In this document: piece by piece, positions 8,211 to 14,631 of the stretch | Numbering within the stretch: the first letter of the stretch is position 1 | How the letters are laid out: every line of letters begins with the position of its first letter | Source: Candidatus Helarchaeota archaeon | GTDB lineage: Archaea; Asgardarchaeota; Lokiarchaeia; Helarchaeales; HEL-GB-A | Direction: 5' to 3' | Length of the DNA stretch: 22,929 bases | Assembly: GCA_013375405.1 (NCBI GenBank) | Contig: JABXJU010000051.1 | Span: 1 to 22,929, forward strand | Program-made: the position numbers and the translations under genes | Notes under the pieces: model-generated | What the model saw: only the letters and a program-made list of their open reading frames with translations | The model's database searches: none | Told to the model about the DNA's origin: nothing

Positions 8211-9149
8211 TCAAAGAGTTCCGGTAGCACCTCTGAATTCCCTCATTATTTTATGGCGCTCGTAGAATGCCTTTGCTGCCGGATTTTCTTCAATCTCTTT
8301 GAAAGTATTTTCGATAAGAGATAACAATTTAGTTTTATCTTCAGGTAATTTTCCATCAAGCTGCTTGGGCCCATTATCCCAAACCGGATAATTTAACAGG
8401 TGGTCACTGACATAATTAGAGGTAACGTCCAGTCGCTTGATTAATTCATATTCCTCTTGAAGAGTTTCTTCAGGAGTTAAAGGGATTATTCCCTTTTTCT
8501 GTATTTTTTCCCACAACGGAGTTCCTGGAATTACTTGGAACGTTCTAATTCGAATGAAATCAGGATTGACTTGATTGAGAACATTCGCAGTTCCTATAAT
8601 ATGTTGTTTTGTATATTCTTTTCCACCCAATCCCGGCATGACATAAAAACAGAGTGAAATCCCAGATTCAACGACCTTTTTTCCGCCTTCTATCATATCT
8701 GCAGCGGTGGCGCCTTTGGAGATTATTTTTAATAATTCATCGTCGCCTGTCTCAAGCCCTATATGCAATCGACTAAGACCATGTTTATGTAATTCTTTTA
8801 ATTCTTCTACGGTTTTACTCTTGGCTATCGTTTTAGCCCTTGCATAGGATGTTACACGTTTCATTTTAGGAAAATTAGCATAGATCGTATCGAGAATTTG
8901 AATTAAATCCTTCGTTGACAAGACTAACGAATTACTATCTCCAATGAACAATGTGGTATAATGTGGATAATACATAGCAGCGGTGACGATATCATCCAAT
9001 ACTTCTTGCAGATCTCGTCGCTCGAATTTCATCGTCTTGTACATATTACAAAACGCACATTTATTCCACGTACAACCTCTTGTAACCCTAATAAGAACGC
9101 TATATGCCTCAGAGGGTGGTCTATATGGAGGATGCTCCCAAGCTAACAT
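8211..9149 (-). CDS. Radical SAM protein
   Basis: This 312-residue protein is a radical SAM enzyme that binds a 4Fe-4S cluster and cleaves S-adenosylmethionine. The cluster motif is RGCTWNKCAFC (C26, C31, C34), with CX4CX2C spacing rather than the textbook CX3CX2C. Further barrel motifs are FIGDSNS, RLHIGLETGDD (the 'GxESG' SAM contact) and FYVMPGLGG. The C-terminal region has IPGTPLW and LTPEE, as in the coproporphyrinogen-oxidase-like or YgiQ/COG1032-type proteins. There is no extra Cys-rich cluster at the end. The substrate is unknown. AT-rich TATA-like sequence lies close to the ATG and no ribosome site is seen, so the message may be leaderless. It is divergent from the DUF169 gene. Confidence 0.85.
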   Translation of the reverse strand: MLAWEHPPYRPPSEAYSVLIRVTRGCTWNKCAFCNMYKTMKFERRDLQEVLDDIVTAAMYYPHYTTLFIGDSNSLVLSTKDLIQILDTIYANFPKMKRVTSYARAKTIAKSKTVEELKELHKHGLSRLHIGLETGDDELLKIISKGATAADMIEGGKKVVESGISLCFYVMPGLGGKEYTKQHIIGTANVLNQVNPDFIRIRTFQVIPGTPLWEKIQKKGIIPLTPEETLQEEYELIKRLDVTSNYVSDHLLNYPVWDNGPKQLDGKLPEDKTKLLSLIENTFKEIEENPAAKAFYERHKIMREFRGATGTL

Positions 9150-9292
9150 ACAATTAATATATAGTATGATAAAATAATAAATTCTTTTATTTCGTTGACA
9201 AAATCAAATCAGTTTATATTTGAAAAGATAAATTAATTATTTTATTTTGGAAAAATTAACTGTAAAAGTATCTAATAGGGAGATTATTAGTT

Positions 9293-10012
9293 ATGAGTTC
9301 TAACCCACAGGTCTGGCAAAATTATGCGGAACCTTTTGTCTCAGTACTAGAATTACGCGGGAATCCAGTCGCAATAACGTATACAGATGAAGAAATTCAA
9401 CCCACCGTTAAAAAAGGCATGGGCGTATGTAAAGCACTTCTTATGGCGCGCGATGGGGAAATCATCCGATTAAATAAGACTAAATGTACCTGTCCGGGGG
9501 GGCGATGGCATTTAGGCTTTGCGAAAGGAATGAGCGGCTTAGAAAAATTTTTAGTAGAAGGAGAGAAACTTTGGGCCACGGTACCAATTGCCAAGAGGAG
9601 CATAGCTGAAACCCATGGGATCGCTCCACCTCCATTGGGATTAGCAAAAAATGTTATATTCAGCCCATTAAATAGAGCTGAACTACGTCCTGATCTGGTG
9701 ACTATTTTATGTAATCCATGGCAAGCAAGCAGATTGATCTATCTCGCAATTTATCAGGGATATTCCGTTAAACCTAATGTTGCGGGCTCTCTATGCTGGG
9801 GTGCAATTACATATCCTCTTATGACAGGAAATTTCAATATCACAATGGGGGATCCGACAGCGCGTCGACATTACGGATACGATCCAAATGAACTAATTGT
9901 CACCATTCCCTATCGAATGGTTTCTCCTGTAATTGAGGCAATGGAATATAGTACTGCCGGAAAAGGAAAACCAGCACCTTGGTTTGAGCGGGCTTCAAGA
10001 CAAATGGAGTAA
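9293..10012 (+). CDS. DUF169 family protein
   Basis: This 239-residue protein matches the DUF169/COG2043 family, common in archaea and anaerobes and without an established reaction. Recognisable parts are LRGNPVAITYT at the N-terminus, CPGGRWHLGF, CNPWQASRLIYLA, the Cys-containing GSLCWGAITYPL, and GDPTARRHYGY with TIPYRM near the C-terminus. Five or more cysteines, at least two in conserved-looking positions, suggest metal or cofactor binding (inference). It is soluble, with no signal. AGGGAG lies about 12 bases before the ATG. It stands alone, divergent from a radical SAM gene whose partner it could be, and is followed by a 256-base gap. Confidence 0.85.
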   Translation: MSSNPQVWQNYAEPFVSVLELRGNPVAITYTDEEIQPTVKKGMGVCKALLMARDGEIIRLNKTKCTCPGGRWHLGFAKGMSGLEKFLVEGEKLWATVPIAKRSIAETHGIAPPPLGLAKNVIFSPLNRAELRPDLVTILCNPWQASRLIYLAIYQGYSVKPNVAGSLCWGAITYPLMTGNFNITMGDPTARRHYGYDPNELIVTIPYRMVSPVIEAMEYSTAGKGKPAPWFERASRQME

Positions 10013-10115
10013 TATTTTCATCTCGAGTCATTGCAAATGCATAAAAATAAACTTTTTATAGCCGAATTCAATTTGTAAGCCCTCTACTAAAATTCGCAAT
10101 TATTTAGGCTAAAAA

Positions 10116-10197
10116 ATTTGCGCACAATTTTCCCATGCTTTATGGCCATTAGTTGTAGTATTTTAGTGTTTCATGTGGATGCTCAAATTATTGCGCA
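10116..10197. promoter_or_regulatory. Pair of TGCGCA motifs upstream of the small peptide gene
   Basis: AATTTGCGCACAATT (10116-10130) and AATTATTGCGCATTTT (around 10186-10201) share the palindromic core TGCGCA in an AT setting. A weaker relative, AATTCGCAATTA, lies at about 10092-10103. The second copy lies about 20 bases before the TATA box of the 43-residue gene. The same core occurs twice at 13993 and 14010, before the structured RNA; I found no other copies in the window. An operator for a common regulator is inferred. Confidence 0.4.
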
Positions 10198-10217
10198 TTT
10201 TTTCTAATGGTGTGGGG

Positions 10218-10227
10218 TTTTTATATG
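10218..10227 (+). promoter_or_regulatory. TATA-like box for the small peptide gene
   Basis: TTTTTATATG lies about 45 bases before the ATG at 10269. A start near 10245-10250 would leave a 20-base leader containing GAGG at the right distance from the ATG. Confidence 0.45.
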
Positions 10228-10268
10228 CTCATTTTGAAAAAATGTTTAAAATGTAACGAGGTATTTCA

Positions 10269-10400
10269 ATGAATAAACTTGACTTAATTTCGGAAAGCAA
10301 ATTACTGACTCTTGCATTAGTATTAACTGGAATAGCAATGGGCTTTTCAGTCTTTGCAGTTGGTAATGCAGATCCTTGGATTCCCTGGCCGTGGCCATAA
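10269..10400 (+). CDS. 43-residue single-span membrane peptide, Trp/Pro-rich tail
   Basis: This short gene encodes a short polar N-terminus (MNKLDLISESK), one hydrophobic segment (LLTLALVLTGIAMGFSVFAV, residues 12-31) and an unusual tail, GNADPWIPWPWP, with three Trp and four Pro in twelve residues. I do not recognise a family. Support for a real gene: CGAGG 8 bases before the ATG, a TATA-like box 45 bases upstream, a T8 run 35 bases after the stop, and a protein-like composition. The tail could lie at the lipid interface or be exported, since the hydrophobic part could also act as a signal sequence. The overlapping minus-strand frame has no comparable signals. Function is unknown. Confidence 0.55.
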   Translation: MNKLDLISESKLLTLALVLTGIAMGFSVFAVGNADPWIPWPWP

Positions 10401-10434
10401 CCCTAAAAAGTTATCCAAGCCAGCTCTCCTCTCC

Positions 10435-10442
10435 TTTTTTTT
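10435..10442 (+). terminator. T8 run after the small peptide gene
   Basis: A run of eight T follows a pyrimidine-rich stretch 35 bases after the stop codon. Archaeal RNA polymerase terminates at such T runs without needing a hairpin. It fits a monocistronic transcript for the 43-residue gene. Confidence 0.4.
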
Positions 10443-10458
10443 CAAACCTAAAAATTGA

Positions 10459-10674
10459 TTAAATATTGACTCATTATTAGGCGGGTGTACTTCAATAGAG
10501 AGTATTATACTTCCAGTTTTAATAAAGGAATTCAAAGATATTTATGAAACCACGATAGAGGAAGAACAAGTCAAACACTCTGATTTAAGAAAATATCGAT
10601 TTCACTTAGCTCGGATATTATTAGATCTCTATTGTCAATCGGGAAAATTACCTTATAGCCGCTACATATATTAG
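10459..10674 (+). pseudogene. Open frame with protein-like sequence but no start codon
   Basis: Between a TGA at 10456 and a TAG at 10672 the frame is open for 71 codons. It reads like real protein: ILPVLIKEFKDIYETTIEEE, then DLRKYRFHLARILLDLYCQS and GKLPYSRYIY. There is no ATG, GTG or TTG in it. It may be the remnant of a decayed gene, or a small gene using a rare start such as ATA. I do not recognise a family. A minus-strand frame (10571-10825) crosses the same bases but looks less protein-like and overlaps the next gene. The rest of 10401-10783 shows only the T8 run and AT-rich sequence. Confidence 0.25.
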
Positions 10675-10783
10675 GTTCAACGCACCGAATTCCTAAACTT
10701 ATGAATTGAATATAATTGTTACATATGTTTAGGTACAATTCATCTAGAAGACATTTATAGAAGGAATAGGTTAACTCATTTTT

Positions 10784-11515
10784 GTGAAAAATAATTCTGA
10801 GGTTTCTGAGGATATTCTTGCTCAATTAGATGGTGAGCTAAACGAATCTCGGGAGGAATTAAAAAACCTCCGAGAAACATTTAACCAAGGAGTTTTAGGA
10901 TTAGAGAAATTTAATGAAACCAAATTAGAGATTGAAACACGAATCGATGATCTCTCAAATCGAATCCATTATATTAAAAAAGCAAAGGAAAAAATTCCAA
11001 CAACAGAGGAGCGGCTCCTGCAGGAAGCAGAATTATTAATGAATGAATATCAGATAGATTATATTGACAACAATATTTATCATATGCGAATCTATTTAAC
11101 AGTCTCTGTCAATCAAACTTGGATAATTGAAGTCAATTTCAGTGATCCGAAAGTTCCTCTATTCAAAATTCCGACCGATTTACCTTTAGTGATTGGAAAT
11201 CCCTATGAAACTATCAAATCATTGAAAAGGTGGCGTGGATCACACAATGAACATTTAATCAGTATCATCCGCGAAATCGAACATGAACTATTGAATCATG
11301 AATTAGCAAAATCATTACCGGAACTAGAACTTGAACGTGGCCGTGTGATGGCTCAAGCAAGGAAATTGGAAGAAGAAAATGAATATAGCCGCGCAATGGT
11401 ATTTTACAACTATGCCGCGGATATTTCAGAGCGGATTGGGAACCAAGCAATTGCAATAATGTGCCAATTGAAAGCCAAAAAAATGTTAGAGCTGCTTCAA
11501 GAAAACAAGCCTTAA
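10784..11515 (+). CDS. Coiled-coil protein with possible UBC/RWD-like middle and helical C-terminus
   Basis: The 243-residue protein has three parts. Residues 6-70 are a charged coiled coil with a SHOCT-like turn (NLRETFNQGVLGLEKFNETK). Residues about 78-172 form an alpha/beta region: a helix, strands IYLTVSVN and WIIEVNFS, the proline-containing segment DPKVPLFKIPTDLPLV, then a conserved-looking W150 and a final helix ISIIREIEHELL. This order resembles the E2/RWD fold, but there is no cysteine at an active-site position. Residues 178-240 are paired helices (EENEYSRAMVFYNYAA) like a TPR or MIT unit. An adaptor role is inferred; the fold assignment is tentative. The start is GTG at 10784. Its TAA overlaps the cofE stop by four bases. 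Confidence 0.6.
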   Translation: MKNNSEVSEDILAQLDGELNESREELKNLRETFNQGVLGLEKFNETKLEIETRIDDLSNRIHYIKKAKEKIPTTEERLLQEAELLMNEYQIDYIDNNIYHMRIYLTVSVNQTWIIEVNFSDPKVPLFKIPTDLPLVIGNPYETIKSLKRWRGSHNEHLISIIREIEHELLNHELAKSLPELELERGRVMAQARKLEEENEYSRAMVFYNYAADISERIGNQAIAIMCQLKAKKMLELLQENKP

Positions 11516-12276
11516 TCTTTCGAGAAGCTGTTCATAAATAAACATTCAATTTTAGAAATTCCCATCTTCAAAGTAGGGGGCTCAATTAATTGGATGGGAG
11601 CTCCCTTAATTAAAACGGCAGGAGTTTGTTCGTCCGACTCTCCTAATAACAATTGAGCGGCACTTACTAAATCATCCGCAAGAGCTCGAAATGTGATTTG
11701 TAATTCACGACCATAGAGGTCTTTCATTCCGCGGCAATCTTCAATCGGTTCCATGCCTGCTACTGCAATCGCGACACCAATGGTACCCCGTCTGAGGGGT
11801 TGAACTCTGCTATCCCCTAGAATCACAGCAATTTTTTTGTGGAACTTTTCTTCTAGGAACTCTTTTATTAATTGGATTGATTTCTTGGGATTTCTAGGGA
11901 ACCTTGTAACATATCCCAATGGGGCATTAGAAACATCTACTCCTGCGTTAGCAATTAAAGTATCACTTTTACATGTTAAGAGTACGCCTTTCACACCCCC
12001 AAGAATTTCATCTGCTTCTTGGATAACTATTTCAACAATTCGGGGGTCCATTTGATATTTCGCCGCTAATTCCTTCGCCCTTTCTGAAGGAGATATATCT
12101 TCTAACTTTAAAATCTGTCCTTCAGCCACTGCAACTGGCGTTTCAGCAATAACAATAACATCCCCCTCATCTATAGAAATATCATTCTTCCGAAGGGTTT
12201 TATAAAGAATGTCCCCCGCAAAATCTCCTTCCTGAATAATTGGCGTTTTCAGCGGAATCAAAGTTATATTCTTCAA
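11512..12276 (-). CDS. cofE: Coenzyme F420-0:L-glutamate ligase
   Basis: CofE adds glutamates to F420-0 using GTP and metal ions, giving the active redox cofactor F420 in the cytoplasm. The sequence shows the family's opening (ITLIPLKTPIIQEGD), EGDVIVIAETPVA, the ANAGVDVSNAP metal/GTP region, AVILGDSRVQPLRRGTIG and the C-terminal RALADDLVSAAQLLLGE. About 254 residues is the normal length. An ATG lies at 12291, but I prefer TTG at 12276. The ATG has no ribosome site, whereas GAGAGG sits the right distance before the TTG. The same GAGAGGAT-TCAA element precedes the purH start. The gene lies upstream of and convergent with the coiled-coil gene, and about 110 bases downstream of folP on the same strand. 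Confidence 0.88.
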   Translation of the reverse strand: MKNITLIPLKTPIIQEGDFAGDILYKTLRKNDISIDEGDVIVIAETPVAVAEGQILKLEDISPSERAKELAAKYQMDPRIVEIVIQEADEILGGVKGVLLTCKSDTLIANAGVDVSNAPLGYVTRFPRNPKKSIQLIKEFLEEKFHKKIAVILGDSRVQPLRRGTIGVAIAVAGMEPIEDCRGMKDLYGRELQITFRALADDLVSAAQLLLGESDEQTPAVLIKGAPIQLIEPPTLKMGISKIECLFMNSFSKD

Positions 12277-12386
12277 ATTGAATCCTCTCATTCAAAAATT
12301 TTAGTTCTTACTTATATCAATTAAAAGATGTATGATTTTAACTTTTTTTTAATACTTAGAATGATGAAAAGAATAAAAAGCGAGGA

Positions 12387-13226
12387 TTATTCGTGAGCTG
12401 CATTTCGTAACGTTTGGGAAATTTTTACAATATCGCATGTAGCACCCACATCATGAGTTCTAATGATATGTGCGCCGTTATATACTGCAATTGCTGTAGC
12501 TGCAAGACTACCCATCAATCGATCTGCTGGTTGTGATTTCTGAAGAATATCACCAATAAACGATTTTCTTGAAATTCCAACTAAGATTGGCTTCCCATGG
12601 TCTCGTAATTGTTGCAACCGATTAATTATTTGTAAATTGTACTCATAGGTTTTGCTACTAACCCATCTTCCAATTCCAGGATCTACAATGAGTCGATTTG
12701 GATTTACACCATTCGTGGTCGCAAACGAAATAGATTTAGCAAGAGCGTCCATTATATCACTTATTCTAAGCCGATCGCCGGGAACCTTATCCGTTGCCAT
12801 AATTATTAGCGGGCAATCGTATTCCTTTATTACCTCAACCACTTTTGGGTCGGTTCTCAATCCGCTCACGTCATTTATGATATGGCATCCAAATTTTAAA
12901 GCTTCCTGTGCGACTTCAGCGTATTGGGTATCCACAGAAATAGGAATAGAAATTTCGTCTAAGAGGCTTTTTAGGACGGGTAAAACCCGCTCTTTTTCTA
13001 CTTTAACTGAGATAGGGTCCACTCCTGGAGCAGTTGACCTTCCACCAATATCTAGAATATCACAGCCCTGTTTTACCATCTCTTTTGCTTGGATTACTAT
13101 CTCATTCATCTTTGTATAGACTGATCCGGTGTAAAAAGATTCTGGACTTAGGTTAATAATACCCATAATTCGAACTGGACTGCTATCTCCTACTTGAATT
13201 CCTGCAATCTTAGCACTAATTTGCAT
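12387..13226 (-). CDS. folP: Dihydropteroate synthase
   Basis: FolP joins a pterin pyrophosphate with p-aminobenzoate (or an archaeal p-aminobenzoate derivative) to make the pterin core of folate or tetrahydromethanopterin-type cofactors. All main TIM-barrel motifs are present: GIINLSPESFYTG, LDIGGRSTAPG, SVDTQ, IINDVSGLR, LIVDPGIGRW, ILVGISRKSFIG, DRLMGSLAATA and RTHDV. The length of about 279 residues is typical. A GTG at 13232 is possible, but ATG at 13226 has AAGGTG just upstream and is the better start. It is followed on the same strand by cofE. With purH and 5-formyl-THF cyclo-ligase also in the window, it supports a folate-type C1 system. Confidence 0.9.
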   Translation of the reverse strand: MQISAKIAGIQVGDSSPVRIMGIINLSPESFYTGSVYTKMNEIVIQAKEMVKQGCDILDIGGRSTAPGVDPISVKVEKERVLPVLKSLLDEISIPISVDTQYAEVAQEALKFGCHIINDVSGLRTDPKVVEVIKEYDCPLIIMATDKVPGDRLRISDIMDALAKSISFATTNGVNPNRLIVDPGIGRWVSSKTYEYNLQIINRLQQLRDHGKPILVGISRKSFIGDILQKSQPADRLMGSLAATAIAVYNGAHIIRTHDVGATCDIVKISQTLRNAAHE

Positions 13227-13392
13227 AAACACACCTTAATATCATGAATTAAAAAAATTTGTCCATAAAATCTTATTCAATAAATTTAGAGAACATTATC
13301 AATCCGCAGGATCTAAATGCCCAGCACGTGTCTGTGCTGTTATCAATCGGTTTAACTTAACTTCGTGTGCTAATAAAGCCAACACTTTGGAG

Positions 13393-13584
13393 CTAGACGT
13401 CTTCTATAATCCCTGATGGAAAAACAAGGCTTAGTTGAGTACCTGCTTGAATCAACCGATTTTTTCCTAAAATTAATAAGAGTATTCTTTTCTTGGGACA
13501 TGGACCGCATATCCTTACGTTATGATCTATATTCTCAAACTCATTAATAATCTTTTTCTCAGTAGCTCTAGTCGGATCCGACAA
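13393..13584 (-). CDS. Possible small protein with CxxC
   Basis: This is a 63-residue frame with a TTG start and no visible ribosome site. The sequence is protein-like: a helical front (TEKKIINEFENI), a CGPCP pair (C26, C29), then RILLLILGKNRLIQAG and LSLVFPSGIIEDV, which could form strands. I do not recognise it. It lies in the same orientation as the Cys-rich gene upstream, with only a 35-base gap, and the two could form a unit. It could also be a chance frame. The stretch 13233-13392 beside it holds nothing I can assign. Confidence 0.35.
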   Translation of the reverse strand: MSDPTRATEKKIINEFENIDHNVRICGPCPKKRILLLILGKNRLIQAGTQLSLVFPSGIIEDV

Positions 13585-13619
13585 AATAATTCTAAGCTAT
13601 AAAATTGAAAATCATACCA

Positions 13620-13841
13620 TTATATACGGAATGCTTTTTCTAAATACAATTTAATGAAGGTTGCTTTTAATTGTTGTTCATTCTTAATCATTTGTTGAAT
13701 ATCTTTCATACACTGTCCTTTAAATGAACAGAAGCTTTGATACCCTTGGCAAGAATCACAAAATGGTTCTCCTTTTATAAAAAAATGCCGCGTACAACCA
13801 ATAATTTTATCCAATTCAGTATAAAATATGATATTTTCCAT
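13620..13841 (-). CDS. Small cysteine-rich protein
   Basis: This 73-residue protein has five cysteines at 16, 28, 31, 38 and 44, in EPFCDSCQGYQSFCSFKGQC; four or five of them could hold zinc or an iron-sulfur cluster. The rest is a charged helix (DIQQMIKNEQQLKATFIKLY). I do not recognise a family. GAGGT lies about 10 bases before the ATG, and a TATA-like AAGATATAG lies further upstream on the minus strand, so it is probably expressed. It points away from the structured RNA region. Confidence 0.55.
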   Translation of the reverse strand: MENIIFYTELDKIIGCTRHFFIKGEPFCDSCQGYQSFCSFKGQCMKDIQQMIKNEQQLKATFIKLYLEKAFRI

Positions 13842-13988
13842 CTCAATACCTCAAGTCGAAATACCTATTAGCTCTACTCTTTCCGTTCTATATCTTAATA
13901 AAAAAAAGTGGAGAATATTCCCGTATCATTCGAAATGTCTCTCAAAAATTTATAAAAATATATGAAACGTTATAAAAATCTACCAGGT

Positions 13989-14018
13989 AAAATGCGCAAA
14001 TAGGATAAATGCGCAAAT
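13989..14018. promoter_or_regulatory. Direct repeat AAATGCGCAAAT upstream of the RNA
   Basis: AAATGCGCAAAT occurs twice, at 13990-14001 and 14007-14018, offset by 17 bases. The second copy ends 12 bases before the TTTAAATA box. Both carry the TGCGCA core that also lies before the 43-residue peptide gene. Binding of a regulator to adjacent sites on the DNA is inferred. Confidence 0.45.
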
Positions 14019-14030
14019 CGTTTCCAAGGG

Positions 14031-14038
14031 TTTAAATA
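14031..14038 (+). promoter_or_regulatory. TATA box for the structured RNA
   Basis: TTTAAATA preceded by purine-rich AAGGG (a BRE-like position) gives a good archaeal promoter. Transcription would start about 25 bases after the box centre, near 14057-14062, just before the first hairpin. Confidence 0.5.
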
Positions 14039-14056
14039 GGAGGGATACGTTTACTT

Positions 14057-14400
14057 AAACAACCCCACCAATTTCTTCTGGTGAGGGCGTATTGCTCAAA
14101 GAGCACCTGAGTTTCAGGAACTACGCCCCCCTTTCCCAGTGGTTGTTCGCACAAGTCGGGGACGTTATAAAGCCCCGTTTGAACCCGAGCAGTCCCTCCT
14201 AGGAAAGGGGTAAGAATTCATGCTACTCTTTGAGTAGAGCGGGGTAACTCCTTCAGGGCTCCAGATCCAACGACACTCCCAAGAGGTCCCTCTTGGTAAC
14301 ACATAATATTATGCTGGATGCACTGAACCTGGCGACGGGCGCACAGTCTGATAACCTTAGGGCTGGTCTGCTCCTCAGGGGGTAGATGGAGAATTGGTAT
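14057..14400 (+). ncRNA. Candidate structured non-coding RNA, unidentified
   Basis: About 340 bases are clearly richer in G and C than the AT-rich flanks, have no long reading frame and are full of exact inverted repeats. CACCA/TGGTG pairs at 14066-14083. A three-way junction has GGGCGTA (14085-14091) pairing TACGCCC (14122-14128) around two perfect hairpins, TGCTC-AAA-GAGCA and CCTGA-GTT-TCAGG. AACAACC (14058) pairs GGTTGTT (14141). CGGGG/CCCCG pairs at 14157-14177, and CCCTTTCC (14129) pairs GGAAAGGG (14202). CTACTC-TTT-GAGTAG is at 14223-14237, and CCAAGAG/CTCTTGG at 14279-14296. GAGCAG (14187) can pair CTGCTC (14368). A TATA box lies upstream and T runs downstream. I looked for RNase P, SRP, 5S and tRNA signatures on both strands and saw none. 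The gene-free interval 13842-14631 holds only this, its promoter and AT-rich repeats. Confidence 0.55.
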
Positions 14401-14437
14401 AGAAATTTATAGATTTTTATAGAAATTTATAAATTTT
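14398..14437. repeat. 20-bp AT-rich tandem duplication at the RNA 3' side
   Basis: TATAGAAATTTATAGATTTT (14398-14417) is followed directly by a second copy with one change (G to A). Each unit carries a T run, which would serve as a plus-strand terminator for the RNA. Read on the minus strand, the units contain TATA-like CTATAAAT. From 14438 to 14631 I see only AT-rich sequence with a 22-codon frame (14561-14629) that I do not accept as a gene. Confidence 0.6.
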
Positions 14438-14631
14438 TATAACTAATTTTAAGGTTGTTCACAAGACAAATTCATTAACAACTAAAATAAGGACACAATT
14501 AGGCGAGATAGAACGATAGATAACAAGCTAAATGGATATATTTTGGATTTGAAATAATTGATGATTTCAATGGCTGAACTCTGGGAAAATATTCAGTATA
14601 AAAAAATATTAGGGTTTTCGATTTTTTAAAT

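Noticed and set aside
10347..10535. 62-residue minus-strand ORF
   Set aside because: It overlaps the 43-residue peptide gene and its T8 terminator; the plus strand has promoter, ribosome site and terminator, while this frame has none.
10571..10825. 84-residue minus-strand ORF
   Set aside because: It overlaps the start of the coiled-coil gene and the plus-strand protein-like frame, has no ribosome site, and its composition fits a shadow frame.
12652..13119. 155-residue plus-strand ORF
   Set aside because: It is antisense to folP, whose motifs are clear across the same bases.
14057..14400. RNase P RNA or SRP RNA as identity for the structured RNA
   Set aside because: On neither strand could I find the RNase P GAGGAAAGTCC / ACAGAA core or the SRP helix 8 GGAAGGAAGCAGC loop. 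Stem order alone is not enough.
14141..14466. Repeat GGTTGTTC..ACAAG at 14141 and 14454
   Set aside because: The second copy is two bases shorter and the match does not extend; likely chance.
14544..14583. C/D box guide RNA (TGATGA followed by CTGA)
   Set aside because: Only one C and one D' like box are present; the second pair expected in archaeal C/D RNAs is missing.
14561..14629. 22-codon frame starting MISMAELWEN
   Set aside because: Protein-like but too short, with no promoter or ribosome site and crowded against the next gene's stop; chance cannot be excluded.
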